A stretch of DNA of 64,000 bases from Bacteroidia bacterium (GCA_016787705.1 JAEUTP010000010.1:124001-188000), one strand, 5' to 3'. Positions 17,103 to 26,654 are shown, numbered from the stretch's first letter. Notes: generated from the sequence alone by a model not told the origin. A program made the numbers and translations.

Positions 17103-17205
17103 ATATAAATTACGCAAATAAGTAATTCAGAAACAATTGATCTGTGTATCTAGCGCAATTTGTGTCTATTTATTTGTAGCATATTAAACAATACAATTTC
17201 TAAAA

Positions 17206-17249
17206 AAAGAAAAGGCCGCTGTCTTATACAAAGTAGCGACCTTTTCTTT
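17206..17249. terminator. Hairpin terminator between convergent genes
   Basis: AAAGAAAAGG (17206-17215) pairs with CCTTTTCTTT (17240-17249), and the inner CGCT pairs with AGCG across one mismatch. It can serve the MFS gene (+) or the hydrolase gene (-). Confidence 0.6.
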
Positions 17250-17546
17250 AAGAATAAATGATTTGAGTATTTATTCTATTTCGTACACCGTATCCCATCT
17301 TTACTTATATAATGATGTCGGCTTATGGTAGATATTTATTTTACCTTTATGCTTATCAGGATCGTCATCCTTTGCCCTTTGTATTTTTCAACTTCAGGAG
17401 TTTAAGGTTAATTACATGATTAATATTGCAAACACTGTGCCAGAAAAATAAAATTTGCCATTACTAATATATTTTTACTTTTTGCTATGATCAATTCGTG
17501 TAACCAAATACACAAAACCACAAATATTCTACAATTTTAAAAGAAC

Positions 17547-18362
17547 TTATTTTAAAAGAGCTTTAATAAAATTACCTAAACATTTATTAAACTCTTCAGG
17601 CTGTTCCAAATTACTGACATGTCCCGCATCACTTATAATTTTCAAGGAAGAATGATCAATATTACTGAACAAAAATTCAGATCTTTCAATGCCAGTGATC
17701 TTATCTTCTTTGCCGCAAATAATTAGTGTAGGTACTACAATATCCTTAAGTACGGTACATTTTTCGGGTCGTTGCGCTAACGCGTACAAAGTATCCACCA
17801 CTACTTTTGAAGGCAAAGCGATAATATCCCTATTCAATTTTTCAATTAACTTTTTTTTAGAATTAAATGATTCTTTGCAAAAAGCTGTTTCTAAAAAAGT
17901 TTTAGCAAAATCTTCTAAACCATTCTCTTTAATTTGTTGAATGATCTCTAATCTTTTTTCTTTGGCTTCAGGTGTATCGGCAACGCATTGTGTATCACAT
18001 AGGATCATGCCTTTAAACCTATCAGGATAAAGTGTTACAGCCTCCAGTAAAATATAGCCGCCCATAGATAGACCGCAAAGTATTGCTTTTTTTATTCCGA
18101 GTGCATCCATGAATTTTAAAAGATCGTCAGCAAATAAAGCAATACTTGTTTTTTCGTCATTTGTTCCTGATTCTCCAAAACCTCTTATATCATAGGTAAT
18201 TACCCGGTTTGACTTTTTAAAAAAATCTGCCTGCGGTTTCCAGGCCTGTTTATTAAAGGGAAAACCATGAATAAAAATGACAGGATAAATTCCCTCTCCA
18301 CTATCGGTGTACGAAATAGTTATTCCGTTAACCTTTATTGTATTTGTTTCAATAACTTCCAT
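17547..18362 (-). CDS. Alpha/beta-fold hydrolase
   Basis: The 271-residue protein has the complete hydrolase triad: nucleophile S99 in CGLSMGG, acid D220 in CGKEDKITG, and H248 in DAGHVSNLEQPEEF. The oxyanion-hole HGFPFNKQAW follows strand 3. It resembles the 3-oxoadipate enol-lactonase/esterase group. The neighbours do not suggest an aromatic pathway, so the substrate is open. It has no signal peptide. A TGGCAT motif lies 45 bases upstream of the start. Confidence 0.88.
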   Translation of the reverse strand: MEVIETNTIKVNGITISYTDSGEGIYPVIFIHGFPFNKQAWKPQADFFKKSNRVITYDIRGFGESGTNDEKTSIALFADDLLKFMDALGIKKAILCGLSMGGYILLEAVTLYPDRFKGMILCDTQCVADTPEAKEKRLEIIQQIKENGLEDFAKTFLETAFCKESFNSKKKLIEKLNRDIIALPSKVVVDTLYALAQRPEKCTVLKDIVVPTLIICGKEDKITGIERSEFLFSNIDHSSLKIISDAGHVSNLEQPEEFNKCLGNFIKALLK

Positions 18363-18391
18363 TTTATTCTATTTTATTTATTCTATTTTAC

Positions 18392-18407
18392 TCTAATTTA
18401 CATGCCA
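18392..18407 (-). promoter_or_regulatory. TGGCAT motif upstream of the hydrolase gene
   Basis: TGGCATGTAAATTAGA reads on the minus strand from 18407 and resembles a sigma-54 -24 element. The -12 GC is not conserved. It is a possible outlying member of the TGGCAY set described in the findings. Confidence 0.25.
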
Positions 18408-18537
18408 TTAAAAAAAGTAAACGGTTTATTCGGTAAGAGCGGATTTTATATAGCCAAAAGGATAAATTAAATTGTTAACTCAGTTTTACATTTATGGAAT
18501 ATTCAATTATTGGGCATCTTAATATAAACTGCTAAAT

Positions 18538-19806
18538 ATGCAACTCACGAAAATATTCATCCTTTTAATTTTCAGCTGCTTAAGCCATTTGTCCTTTAGC
18601 CAAGACTTTTTAAATGGTGATTTTGAGAATAATTCTGCTAAGGGGGATCTTATTAATCTATCAAATGATGAATGCAACAAAAAATTACAAGATGTGCATT
18701 CTTTCGGAAGCTATGGCGATGTGGATATTATCAGATCATCGGCTTATGGCGGAAGCGGTGCTCAAAACGGAACATGGTATTTAGGCTTAACGGGTGGCGG
18801 CACAGATATAGTTGCTTTAACATTAACCGCACCTTTAGTGTCCGGAAAAATTTATTCCATTTCCTATTACGACAGAAAAACTTCAGGTTATGTTGTATCG
18901 CCCATACAAATTGGCGTTTCTCTTACAAACAATAATACTGGAACCATCATTCACACTGCAAGTGAATTGGCGGTTTTAAATGTTTGGACAAAACGTACTT
19001 TTACTTTTACTGCACCCAATAACGGCCAATACATTACTATACAAATGCAAAGTGGTGGCATACAGGATTGGGTTAATGTAGATAATTTTGTTTTTATAAA
19101 TACTAAATGTAAAAGCTCAATAAAACTTTTCGCATCAGCTTATACAATTGAACAAGGCAATTCTGTTACACTTGCCGCAAGCGGAGCAAGTGATTATATG
19201 TGGAACAATGATGCAACTTTAAGCACATTTACCAGTAGCACGGTTATTGCAAAACCTTTAGCAAATACCATTTATACGGTTAGCAGTAATCAAAAAGATT
19301 GTGGCGTTTTAACCGCAACTGTTGCTATAAATGTAAAAGTGCCAATTGTACAAAAGCAAAAGGATACTGTTATTGTAGATAAGATCGTAGAGAAAAAAGA
19401 AACTCCTTTAAAAAAGCATCATAAAAAATTATTTAATTCGCACCGAATAAATGGAAGAAAGTTTATTGTACAGGAATCGCTTGCTGTTTCAAACAATGCT
19501 ATAAAAATAATGGTGTGGGATAAGAACAGGACCGATGGCGACGAAGTATCCTTATACCTTAACGGAGAACTGATCATGGAAAAAATTACTGTAACAAAAA
19601 CAAAAAAAGAAATTATTATTGATCTTATACCAGGAAAAAATATTATTGTGATGCACGCTTTAAATTTGGGTTTGATTCCGCCAAATACTGCCGCCATTAG
19701 CATTAACGACGGTTCAAAACGCGATAAATTAATTACACTAGTATCAACCCTTAAAAAAAGCGGTGCTTTAGAAGTGTTTTATGATCCTTTGGTTTATAAT
19801 AAGTAA
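18538..19806 (+). CDS. Secreted multi-domain surface protein with CBM-like and Ig-like domains
   Basis: The 422-residue protein has a signal peptide (about 1-22). A jelly-roll, carbohydrate-binding-like domain follows (about 23-185: DFLNGDFENN, WYLGLTGGG, WTKRTFTFTAP, NVDNFVFI). Next is an Ig/PKD-like domain (about 190-270: SVTLAASGASDYMW). The C-terminal domain (about 300-420) carries VWDKNRTDGDEVSLYLNGEL and LNLGLIPPNTAAISI, a pattern I know from uncharacterised Bacteroidota surface proteins. No T9SS sorting domain is visible. The role is probably binding or surface display; the ligand is unknown. Confidence 0.7.
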   Translation: MQLTKIFILLIFSCLSHLSFSQDFLNGDFENNSAKGDLINLSNDECNKKLQDVHSFGSYGDVDIIRSSAYGGSGAQNGTWYLGLTGGGTDIVALTLTAPLVSGKIYSISYYDRKTSGYVVSPIQIGVSLTNNNTGTIIHTASELAVLNVWTKRTFTFTAPNNGQYITIQMQSGGIQDWVNVDNFVFINTKCKSSIKLFASAYTIEQGNSVTLAASGASDYMWNNDATLSTFTSSTVIAKPLANTIYTVSSNQKDCGVLTATVAINVKVPIVQKQKDTVIVDKIVEKKETPLKKHHKKLFNSHRINGRKFIVQESLAVSNNAIKIMVWDKNRTDGDEVSLYLNGELIMEKITVTKTKKEIIIDLIPGKNIIVMHALNLGLIPPNTAAISINDGSKRDKLITLVSTLKKSGALEVFYDPLVYNK

Positions 19807-19868
19807 ATTATTTTGGAGCAGATCCATTCACCATAGCTCCATCTCCCAAGTAGAAGGCGCGGATGAGG

Positions 19869-20321
19869 CTATTGTACATTAATCAAATCTATATCAAAGA
19901 TCAAAACAGAATTGGCCGGAATTTTTCCGCTTGCATTACTTCCGTAACCTAAAGCAGATGGAATAAGCAACACACCTCTTCCTCCTTTTTTAAAAAGAGG
20001 GATACCTTCCTGCCAGCCTTTAATAACACTATTTAAATTAAATGTAACACCGGCTGATGTGCTTTGATCAAAAACGGTACCGTCTTTTAAGCTACCTTTA
20101 TAATTTACAGTAACATTTGAATTTGAATTAGGCTGCGCACCAGTACCTTCCGTCCACACAACATAATATAAACCACTGCCTGTTGCGGTGGCGTTTAAGT
20201 TGTTATCAGAAATATAATTAGTGATTATTTTTTCGTCAAGTTCGGCCTGGCTCTTCACTTTTCCTTTTCTACAGGTTGAAAAGCCCAAAACAATTAGAGA
20301 TAATAATATTATTTTTTTCAT
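19869..20321 (-). CDS. FKBP-type peptidyl-prolyl isomerase lipoprotein
   Basis: The 150-residue protein has a lipoprotein signal with lipobox FSTC (C17), so it should be membrane-anchored in the periplasm. The FKBP domain at about 55-150 has the usual active-site motifs VTVNYKGSLKDGTVFDQS, VIKGWQEGIPLFKKGGRGVLLIPSALGYG and LIFDIDLI. It would catalyse cis/trans prolyl isomerisation in exported proteins. It faces the surface-protein gene 3' to 3'. The 62-base gap contains only a weak GGAGC/GCTCC hairpin. Confidence 0.92.
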   Translation of the reverse strand: MKKIILLSLIVLGFSTCRKGKVKSQAELDEKIITNYISDNNLNATATGSGLYYVVWTEGTGAQPNSNSNVTVNYKGSLKDGTVFDQSTSAGVTFNLNSVIKGWQEGIPLFKKGGRGVLLIPSALGYGSNASGKIPANSVLIFDIDLINVQ

Positions 20322-20338
20322 TGGTAAAATATACTAAA

Positions 20339-20367
20339 CAAAGATAATCTATAATTTTTAATTACAA
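20339..20367 (-). promoter_or_regulatory. Bacteroidota promoter for the FKBP gene
   Basis: On the minus strand, TTG (20367-20365), an 18-base spacer, then TATCTTTG (20346-20339). This is a full match to TTG-N18/20-TAnnTTTG. The predicted start is near 20334, giving a 5' leader of about 13 bases. Confidence 0.7.
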
Positions 20368-20373
20368 TTACTA

Positions 20374-20481
20374 CTTGTCAGTTCGGGTAGCGAAACGGAG
20401 TGGAACGTATCAAAAACTTATTTGCTGCTATTCGCTTCTCGATACATTCCTCCTTTTGTCGGAATTACTCGAAGTGACAAG
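20374..20481. repeat. Diverged palindromic intergenic repeat (TTGTCA...TGACAA)
   Basis: CTTGTCA (20374-20380) pairs with TGACAAG (20475-20481). Inside, TTCGGGTA faces TTACTCGAA with one mismatch. The outer sequence (CTCGAAGTGACA) is shared with the 14981-15038 repeat, so both belong to one family. It lies 3' of the SpoIIE operon and upstream of the FKBP gene promoter. Confidence 0.6.
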
Positions 20482-20487
20482 TATTCA

Positions 20488-22863
20488 TCACACTCTAACG
20501 CCTATAACACAAACATCGTCAACCTGCTCCAGATCACGCTGTGCGACTCCTGTAACAGGCCAGGCCTTCCAGTTCTCAAAGGTACTAGACAGCTTTTGCT
20601 TTTGAATTTCCATAGAGTCGTTCACATTATTTAAGATCAGATCTATGAGTTGTTTGTATTTGAATTTCTTTCCTCTTGGTCCGCCAAACTGGTCGGCATA
20701 ACCATCGGTAAACATATAAATGCAATCGCCTTTTTGCAATTGCAAAATATTATTAGAAAATGTTTTTTTATCGCTCAGGTAACCGCCAATACTTGCTTTT
20801 GTTGGTTTTAGTTCTGTTACTACATTGTCTCTTACATGTATCAAAGGGCGGTGAGCGCCCGAAAAATTAAGCAGTTTGGTGTCAAGATCTATAGAGCATA
20901 AAGCAATATCCATTCCATCCTGTATCTCTTTTCCTGAATCATCTTTTGCGAAAGAAGAAAAAATACCATGATCCATTTCTGTTAATACTTTTGCCGGATC
21001 GGTAATTTGTTTATCATTTACCAAATGATTTAAATGGTCAACACCAATTACGCTCATAAATGCGCCCGGTACGCCATGCCCAGTGCAATCAACTGCTGCC
21101 AGCATAATTGTATTCTTCACTTGCGAAAACCAATAAAGATCGCCACTTACAACATCTTTAGGGCGATAAAACACAAAATACTCAGTAAAAAATTTATTTA
21201 AAAGTCCCGGTGTTGGCAAAATGGCTTCCTGTATACGCTTTGCATAATAAATGCTATCCATGATCTCTTTTTTCTGCAAAGCAATTTCATCACGGTTCAC
21301 CTGTATCTCATTATAAGCCGATTGTAATTCTAAATTAGAGCGTTGTTTTAAACGGTAACGATTAGAGATCAAAAAAGCAAAAATAAATAATACAACTATG
21401 CCACCCATTAACATATTGCGTTGCATACCGTTTACTTTTAACTGACTTTCCTGGGCTTTCTTTTGCTCATTAAGCATGCTTATCTCTCCGGCCTGTTTTT
21501 CCGTTTTATATAAGGCTTCCATCTCGGCTATCTTTTCAGCGCTTTCTGTTTTAAATACCGAATCTTTTAATGCGGAATGTTGCGCATAAAACGCATTAGC
21601 AACTTTATAATTACCTAATTCTGAATTAAGATCGGCCAATCTTTTTAATGTGTTTATTTCTGAAGAGATAGCGCCGATTTTTTTTGCAATACCAAGCGCT
21701 TCATCATAACTTCCAATAGCTTGCTTTATTTTGCCTGTTTCAGAATAGAATTGGCCCAGCTGCAACAACCCTGTACATATACCCTCCTGCTCTTCAATAT
21801 CTCTTTTTATCTGCAAACCTTCAATCGTAAGCGCGAGCGCTTTATCTTTTTTATTTTGATAAGAATAGATCTCCGCTATCGAGAACAAACAGTTAGCATA
21901 ATAATCCTGGTTCTCTAATTCTAAAAAAGTTTCTTTTGCCTGCTGATATTTTTTCAGTGCCTCTTCGTATTTACCTCTTCCCAGCAGCGCTGTACCAATA
22001 CTATGCCTTACATTTGCCAGGTAATCTTTATTATCAATAGACTCTAATATCTTTTCCGCTTCGTAAAACCCTTCAAGGGCTTTATCCTCATTATGCATGG
22101 CTTCATAAACAAAACCCATGTTTACAAGACATCCGGCATAATTTTTTTTCTGCCCTAGTTTTTCATATATTTTTTTGGCAGAAATATATGCGGAAATTGA
22201 ATTCGAAAAATCGCTCATTCCCTGGTAAGCACTGCCCAAAACATTATAGATCTTGGCCATACCATCCGAATCATTTACATCTTTATATTTTTCAAGAGAG
22301 ATAGTATAATACTTAATACTTTCTTTATTTTCGCCAAGGCTAGCATACGCGTAGCCGATATTATAATTACTGTTTGCTAATTCTTTTATGTTATTTGATT
22401 CGGTAGCTTTTTTTGCAGCTTCCTCAAATAATGGAATTGCCAAACGGATCTTTCCACTGCGTGCATGGCAAACACCGTTTCTGTAAAGTGCGTTTATTTG
22501 TCCGGGATAGTACTTTGCGGCTTTATACATGGTAAGTCCGTTGTTATAATTATCAACAGCTGCATTTGGGTCTCCCTGTTTCTCTTTATAAATACCTAAT
22601 GCAACATAATAATCACCTAAAAAACGTTTTTCGCCTGAAGGTTTGGCAAGTGCATACGCTTTATTCAAATATTTATCGGCTACCTTGTTTGTGTCTTTAT
22701 AATGTAAAGCAGCTAATTTTAAGTAAGTAGAAATACAGGCGGTATCTTTTTGTGTTTTTAAAATAGCTAATAAACTATCTTCTTTTTTATTTTGAGAAAA
22801 AACAGAAACGTTCATTCCAATTACCAGAAAACAACTAACTGCCTTTAATAAAATTTTATTCAT
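20488..22863 (-). CDS. TPR sensor with SpoIIE-type PP2C phosphatase domain
   Basis: The 791-residue protein repeats the design of the 4240-6399 product. It has a signal peptide (about 1-24), roughly ten TPR repeats (about 45-440: NSNYNIGYAYASLGENKESIKYY and similar), a transmembrane helix (about 487-506), a coiled coil with KKEIMDSIYYAKRIQEAILP, and a SpoIIE PP2C domain (about 565-791). VSGDLYWF, AAVDCTGHGVPGAFMS, MFTDGYADQFGGPRG and QVDDVCVIGV carry the metal-binding aspartates. It probably dephosphorylates a cytosolic regulator in response to a periplasmic signal. It starts 7 bases after the propeller phosphatase gene, so they form an operon. Confidence 0.88.
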   Translation of the reverse strand: MNKILLKAVSCFLVIGMNVSVFSQNKKEDSLLAILKTQKDTACISTYLKLAALHYKDTNKVADKYLNKAYALAKPSGEKRFLGDYYVALGIYKEKQGDPNAAVDNYNNGLTMYKAAKYYPGQINALYRNGVCHARSGKIRLAIPLFEEAAKKATESNNIKELANSNYNIGYAYASLGENKESIKYYTISLEKYKDVNDSDGMAKIYNVLGSAYQGMSDFSNSISAYISAKKIYEKLGQKKNYAGCLVNMGFVYEAMHNEDKALEGFYEAEKILESIDNKDYLANVRHSIGTALLGRGKYEEALKKYQQAKETFLELENQDYYANCLFSIAEIYSYQNKKDKALALTIEGLQIKRDIEEQEGICTGLLQLGQFYSETGKIKQAIGSYDEALGIAKKIGAISSEINTLKRLADLNSELGNYKVANAFYAQHSALKDSVFKTESAEKIAEMEALYKTEKQAGEISMLNEQKKAQESQLKVNGMQRNMLMGGIVVLFIFAFLISNRYRLKQRSNLELQSAYNEIQVNRDEIALQKKEIMDSIYYAKRIQEAILPTPGLLNKFFTEYFVFYRPKDVVSGDLYWFSQVKNTIMLAAVDCTGHGVPGAFMSVIGVDHLNHLVNDKQITDPAKVLTEMDHGIFSSFAKDDSGKEIQDGMDIALCSIDLDTKLLNFSGAHRPLIHVRDNVVTELKPTKASIGGYLSDKKTFSNNILQLQKGDCIYMFTDGYADQFGGPRGKKFKYKQLIDLILNNVNDSMEIQKQKLSSTFENWKAWPVTGVAQRDLEQVDDVCVIGVRV

Positions 22864-22870
22864 AAATGTA

Positions 22871-25800
22871 TTATTCTATTCTTACTCCAATAATGCAAAC
22901 ATCGTCAACCTGCTCCAGGGTTCCTCTCCACTCTTCAAAAGCCTTTTCCAAACCTTTTCTTTGATCACTTAAACTATCATTTACATGTGCTATTAAAAAA
23001 TTCTGCAAGGGTTTGTATTTAAATTTCTTGCCTTTAGCTCCGCCAAACTGATCGGCAAAACCATCAGTAAGTGTATAGATCATATCACCACTTTGTAATT
23101 CAATCGTTTGTTCTTTAAAAGGCACATTATCTTTTTCATGCTTTCCAACAGGCATCCTGTCCGATTTCAGGTCTATCAATTCATAACCGTTCGCACCTTT
23201 ACGCAATATCCAAACCGGGTTGTTGGCCGAAGCGTAAGTGATTTTTTTATTTTTAAGATCAAAAGCCACTAAACTACAATCCATACCATCTTTACCTCCT
23301 TCCAAACTTCCATCCTGTGCTAATGATTGAATGATACGTTGACGAGCATGATTTAATATCTGCGCCGGACTGGTATATTTACGTTCGTTAATGGCTTCGT
23401 TGATGCAGGAGATATTTAACATACTCATCATAGCGCCAGGTACGCCATGGCCCGTGCTATCTGCGGTTAGTAAAGCAAAATTACCATTGGCTAAAGTAGA
23501 AGCCCAGTAAAAGTCGCCGCTTACAATATCTTTTGGTTTAAAGAATAAAAAATAATTTTTAAGGTTTGTGTTCAATAATTGATCACTTGCCAGTAACGCT
23601 TTTTGTATTCGTTGCGCGTAGTTGATACTGTCCACAATCTCTTTTTGTTTTTCTTCAATTAATTCTTTTTGCTCTACCACCTCAGCGGTACGTTCAGCAA
23701 CCAAATGCTCCAGTTTCCTCTGCTCGGCTCTTAATTTTGCGGTACGCCAGTTAATGAACAAATAAATAATGGCTATAGCAATGATCACATATAAAAAATA
23801 AGCGATCCATGTTTTCCACCAAGGTGGATCGATCACAAATTTATATTCCAATATATTACTCCATTTTTCTGAAACACCAATTGCTTTTACTTTAAAATTA
23901 TAATCGCCACTAGGCAAATTACTATACAAAGCTTTATTATCGGTTGACAAAGGGCCCCACTCTTTATCAACCCCTTCCAACATATATTGATATTGTAATT
24001 TATTAGGATCTGACCAATCTATGGCACTAAAGTGAAAGGTTATGTGATTAATATAATAAGGTAATTCAAGATCTTTAGGATAATTATAAAAATCTGCCAA
24101 GCCATTAAATCTTACATTATCTAAACTCTTTTTTGTTTCGGCACCAACTATCATGGGGTGACCTGACTTTAGTGAATCCTGCAATGCATAAAAATCCACA
24201 AAGGTTTGTTCCAGTTCTATGCTATTTAATTGAATAGATGGAACACCATCTGATAATTTAAAAGTATTAAGATCTAAAGTACTTAATGCTTTGCCATTAC
24301 CCCACCAGGCATTTTTTTTGCTATCGATTAATGCAGCGTTCGAAAAAAAGTTGTTTGCTTTTAAACCGCTGGCTGTTGTGTAAACCTGAATTTGATATGA
24401 AATAGCTTGTGTGGAATCTTTTGCATTTTTGCTTTTTGTTTGTACAATATAATTTAAACCATTTTGTGTTGCCACCCATAAATTATTTTTTTCATCTTCT
24501 AATATTGAAGTAATAGTGTTATTACTAAGCCCCTCTTTCTCACTAAATTTCCTGAATTCCACCTGACGTGCACATAAAGCTGCTTTATCCAAATTACATA
24601 TGCCTGCTCCATCTGTTCCAAACCAAATAGTACCATCATGATCTTCAAAAATTGTTTTTACATAATCACTGCTTAAGCCTTGTTTTTTTGTATAGTATTT
24701 AAAAAATTCACCATCAAAACGGCAAGCGCCTCCGCCATCGGTACCAAACCAAATGCTGCTGCCACAATTATCCTGCAACATACATAAAACAGTGTTGTTA
24801 CTTAAACCTTCCGTTTCAGAAAAAGTAGTAAATGATGTGCCGTCAAAACGCGAAGCACCTTCTCCGTCAGAACCAAACCAAATGTTACCATTGCTATCTT
24901 CCAATAATGATAAAATATAATCGCTGCACAAACCTTGTTCTTCGGTATAATTTAAAAATGTTTTACCATCGTATTTTATTACGCCACCGCCATCGGTACC
25001 AAACCATAGATTGCCTGCCTTATCAGATAAGATGCATTTTACATAATTGCTGCTTAAGCCTTCTTTCTCGCTGTAATGCGTAAAGCTTTTGCCATCGTAA
25101 CTTATTACCCCATCACCATAAGTACCAAACCAAATATTACCATTCTTATCTTCTAAAATAGAACGCACCGTATTACTTCCTAAACCTTCTTTACCGGTAT
25201 AATGTGTAAATAATTTTCCATCATAACGATTTGCCCCACCACCGTAAGTACCCATCCATAAATTACCGGCATTATCTTCAAACATCGATTTTACATAGTT
25301 GTTACTTAAGCCTTCTTTCTCTGCAAACCACGTAAATGTTTTTCCATCAAATTTATTGGCACCACCACTGTAAGTACCAAACCAAAGATTTCCTAATTTA
25401 TCCTGCAAAATAGATAATACGCTGTTGTTGCTCAGTCCCTGATATTCCGTATAATGTTTAAATGTTTTTCCATCAAACCTATTTACACCGCCTTCATCTA
25501 CACCAAACCATAAGTTGCCATCCCTATCTTCTAACATCGAAAGCACAATGTTATTACTCAAGCCTTCATTTTCTGAATAGTTTGTAAACGATTTTCCATC
25601 GTATTTACTTAAACCACTTCCATTTGTACCAAACCAAATGTTACCATTTTTATCTTCTAAAATTCCGCGTACTGAATTATTACACAATCCTTCACGTTCG
25701 GTATAATTGGTAAATGTTTTTCCATCATAACTACAGGCGCCGCCACCATTTGTACCAAACCAGATGTTTCCTTTTTTATCTTCAATAATAGATAGAACGG

Positions 25801-26500
25801 TGTTGCTGCTCAAGCCTTCGTCTTCAGAAAAACGTGTAAATAGTTTGCCATCATATTTACAGGCACCGCCGCCTTCAGTACCAAACCACAAATTGCCGGC
25901 TTTATCTTGCAGGATCGAAAGAACAATATTATTACTCAAACCTTCTTTTTCTGTATAGTGCACAAACGATCGTCCATCATATTTACTTACGCCACCTTTT
26001 GTACCAAACCAGATGTTGCCGCTTTTATCACTTAAAATGCAATTCACGTAAGGTGAATTCATGCCCTGGTCAACATCTAAATATTGTAAATTACAAATGG
26101 TGGCATCTTTAAAGCGCGATGGCAACGCAGCAACCGGTATTGGCTGTTTGCAAAAAATAGTTTTACCGTTAGCAGGAATTTTTTTTGGCAACTTAACTGT
26201 ATCGGTGCCAGGTGTAATTACAATAAGTCGTTCCGGTACATTTACCACATTTGGCTCACTTACCTGGTGCACATTTGTATTTGTTGGTAAAATAAATGGG
26301 CTTGTAACATTTAAAATTTTTGGCACACCTGCAACTTTTGGAATTGCTACCGCGCGACGAACGCTTACCAGATTTTTTTTCTCTACAATAGAATCTTCCT
26401 TGTTTTTTTTGGAATGATCAACTGATGTATTATTGTTATTACACGAACAAATAACAATAAATAAGAAAAAACAATAAAAATTATTTTTTAAAAAACACAT
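22871..26500 (-). CDS. Reg_prop beta-propeller/Y_Y_Y sensor fused to SpoIIE-type PP2C phosphatase
   Basis: The 1209-residue protein begins with a lipoprotein-like signal (IVICSC, C20). About thirteen Reg_prop repeats of roughly 40 residues follow (core GNIWFGTxGGGxxxYDGKxF), enough for nearly two seven-bladed propellers. A Y_Y_Y domain follows (about 800-890: LQYQYMLEGVDKEWGPL, LPSGDYNFKVKA). Then come a transmembrane helix (about 898-918), a coiled coil and a SpoIIE PP2C domain (about 983-1209: VSGDFYWA, TADSTGHGVPGAMMS, TLTDGFADQFGG, QVDDVCIIGV). Propeller/Y_Y_Y sensors usually drive histidine kinases (hybrid two-component systems); here the output is a phosphatase. It is the first gene of the operon. 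A lipobox together with an internal membrane helix is unusual. Confidence 0.88.
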   Translation of the reverse strand: MCFLKNNFYCFFLFIVICSCNNNNTSVDHSKKNKEDSIVEKKNLVSVRRAVAIPKVAGVPKILNVTSPFILPTNTNVHQVSEPNVVNVPERLIVITPGTDTVKLPKKIPANGKTIFCKQPIPVAALPSRFKDATICNLQYLDVDQGMNSPYVNCILSDKSGNIWFGTKGGVSKYDGRSFVHYTEKEGLSNNIVLSILQDKAGNLWFGTEGGGACKYDGKLFTRFSEDEGLSSNTVLSIIEDKKGNIWFGTNGGGACSYDGKTFTNYTEREGLCNNSVRGILEDKNGNIWFGTNGSGLSKYDGKSFTNYSENEGLSNNIVLSMLEDRDGNLWFGVDEGGVNRFDGKTFKHYTEYQGLSNNSVLSILQDKLGNLWFGTYSGGANKFDGKTFTWFAEKEGLSNNYVKSMFEDNAGNLWMGTYGGGANRYDGKLFTHYTGKEGLGSNTVRSILEDKNGNIWFGTYGDGVISYDGKSFTHYSEKEGLSSNYVKCILSDKAGNLWFGTDGGGVIKYDGKTFLNYTEEQGLCSDYILSLLEDSNGNIWFGSDGEGASRFDGTSFTTFSETEGLSNNTVLCMLQDNCGSSIWFGTDGGGACRFDGEFFKYYTKKQGLSSDYVKTIFEDHDGTIWFGTDGAGICNLDKAALCARQVEFRKFSEKEGLSNNTITSILEDEKNNLWVATQNGLNYIVQTKSKNAKDSTQAISYQIQVYTTASGLKANNFFSNAALIDSKKNAWWGNGKALSTLDLNTFKLSDGVPSIQLNSIELEQTFVDFYALQDSLKSGHPMIVGAETKKSLDNVRFNGLADFYNYPKDLELPYYINHITFHFSAIDWSDPNKLQYQYMLEGVDKEWGPLSTDNKALYSNLPSGDYNFKVKAIGVSEKWSNILEYKFVIDPPWWKTWIAYFLYVIIAIAIIYLFINWRTAKLRAEQRKLEHLVAERTAEVVEQKELIEEKQKEIVDSINYAQRIQKALLASDQLLNTNLKNYFLFFKPKDIVSGDFYWASTLANGNFALLTADSTGHGVPGAMMSMLNISCINEAINERKYTSPAQILNHARQRIIQSLAQDGSLEGGKDGMDCSLVAFDLKNKKITYASANNPVWILRKGANGYELIDLKSDRMPVGKHEKDNVPFKEQTIELQSGDMIYTLTDGFADQFGGAKGKKFKYKPLQNFLIAHVNDSLSDQRKGLEKAFEEWRGTLEQVDDVCIIGVRIE

Positions 26501-26654
26501 ATTTAGCTTACAATATAAATAAAAAATCTTGCATTGTAAAGTACGACAACACCTAAAATAAAGTTTAGAAATAAGCCTTAAAAAACCCGCAAATGGTTAT
26601 TATCATGTATCTTTAAGTTTTTAAACACTGTCTTTACCTCTAAAACAAGTAATT

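Larger units (their letters stand above)
17004..17546. other. 543-base intergenic region with repeat-like sequence and two hairpins
   Basis: From about 17013 to 17170 the sequence (GTCACTAATTTCACAAATTTG ... GCAATTTGTGTCTAT) resembles the inverted-repeat element at 9653-9731 but is degenerate. It contains a near-perfect palindrome at 17070-17102. A second hairpin is at 17206-17249. From 17250 to 17546 I see no open frame with coding character and no RNA gene. Confidence 0.5.

Noticed and set aside
22871..26500. Regularly spaced repeats that could suggest a CRISPR array or satellite
   Set aside because: The period of about 120 bases is in frame and codes for propeller blades; there are no short identical repeats with unique spacers.
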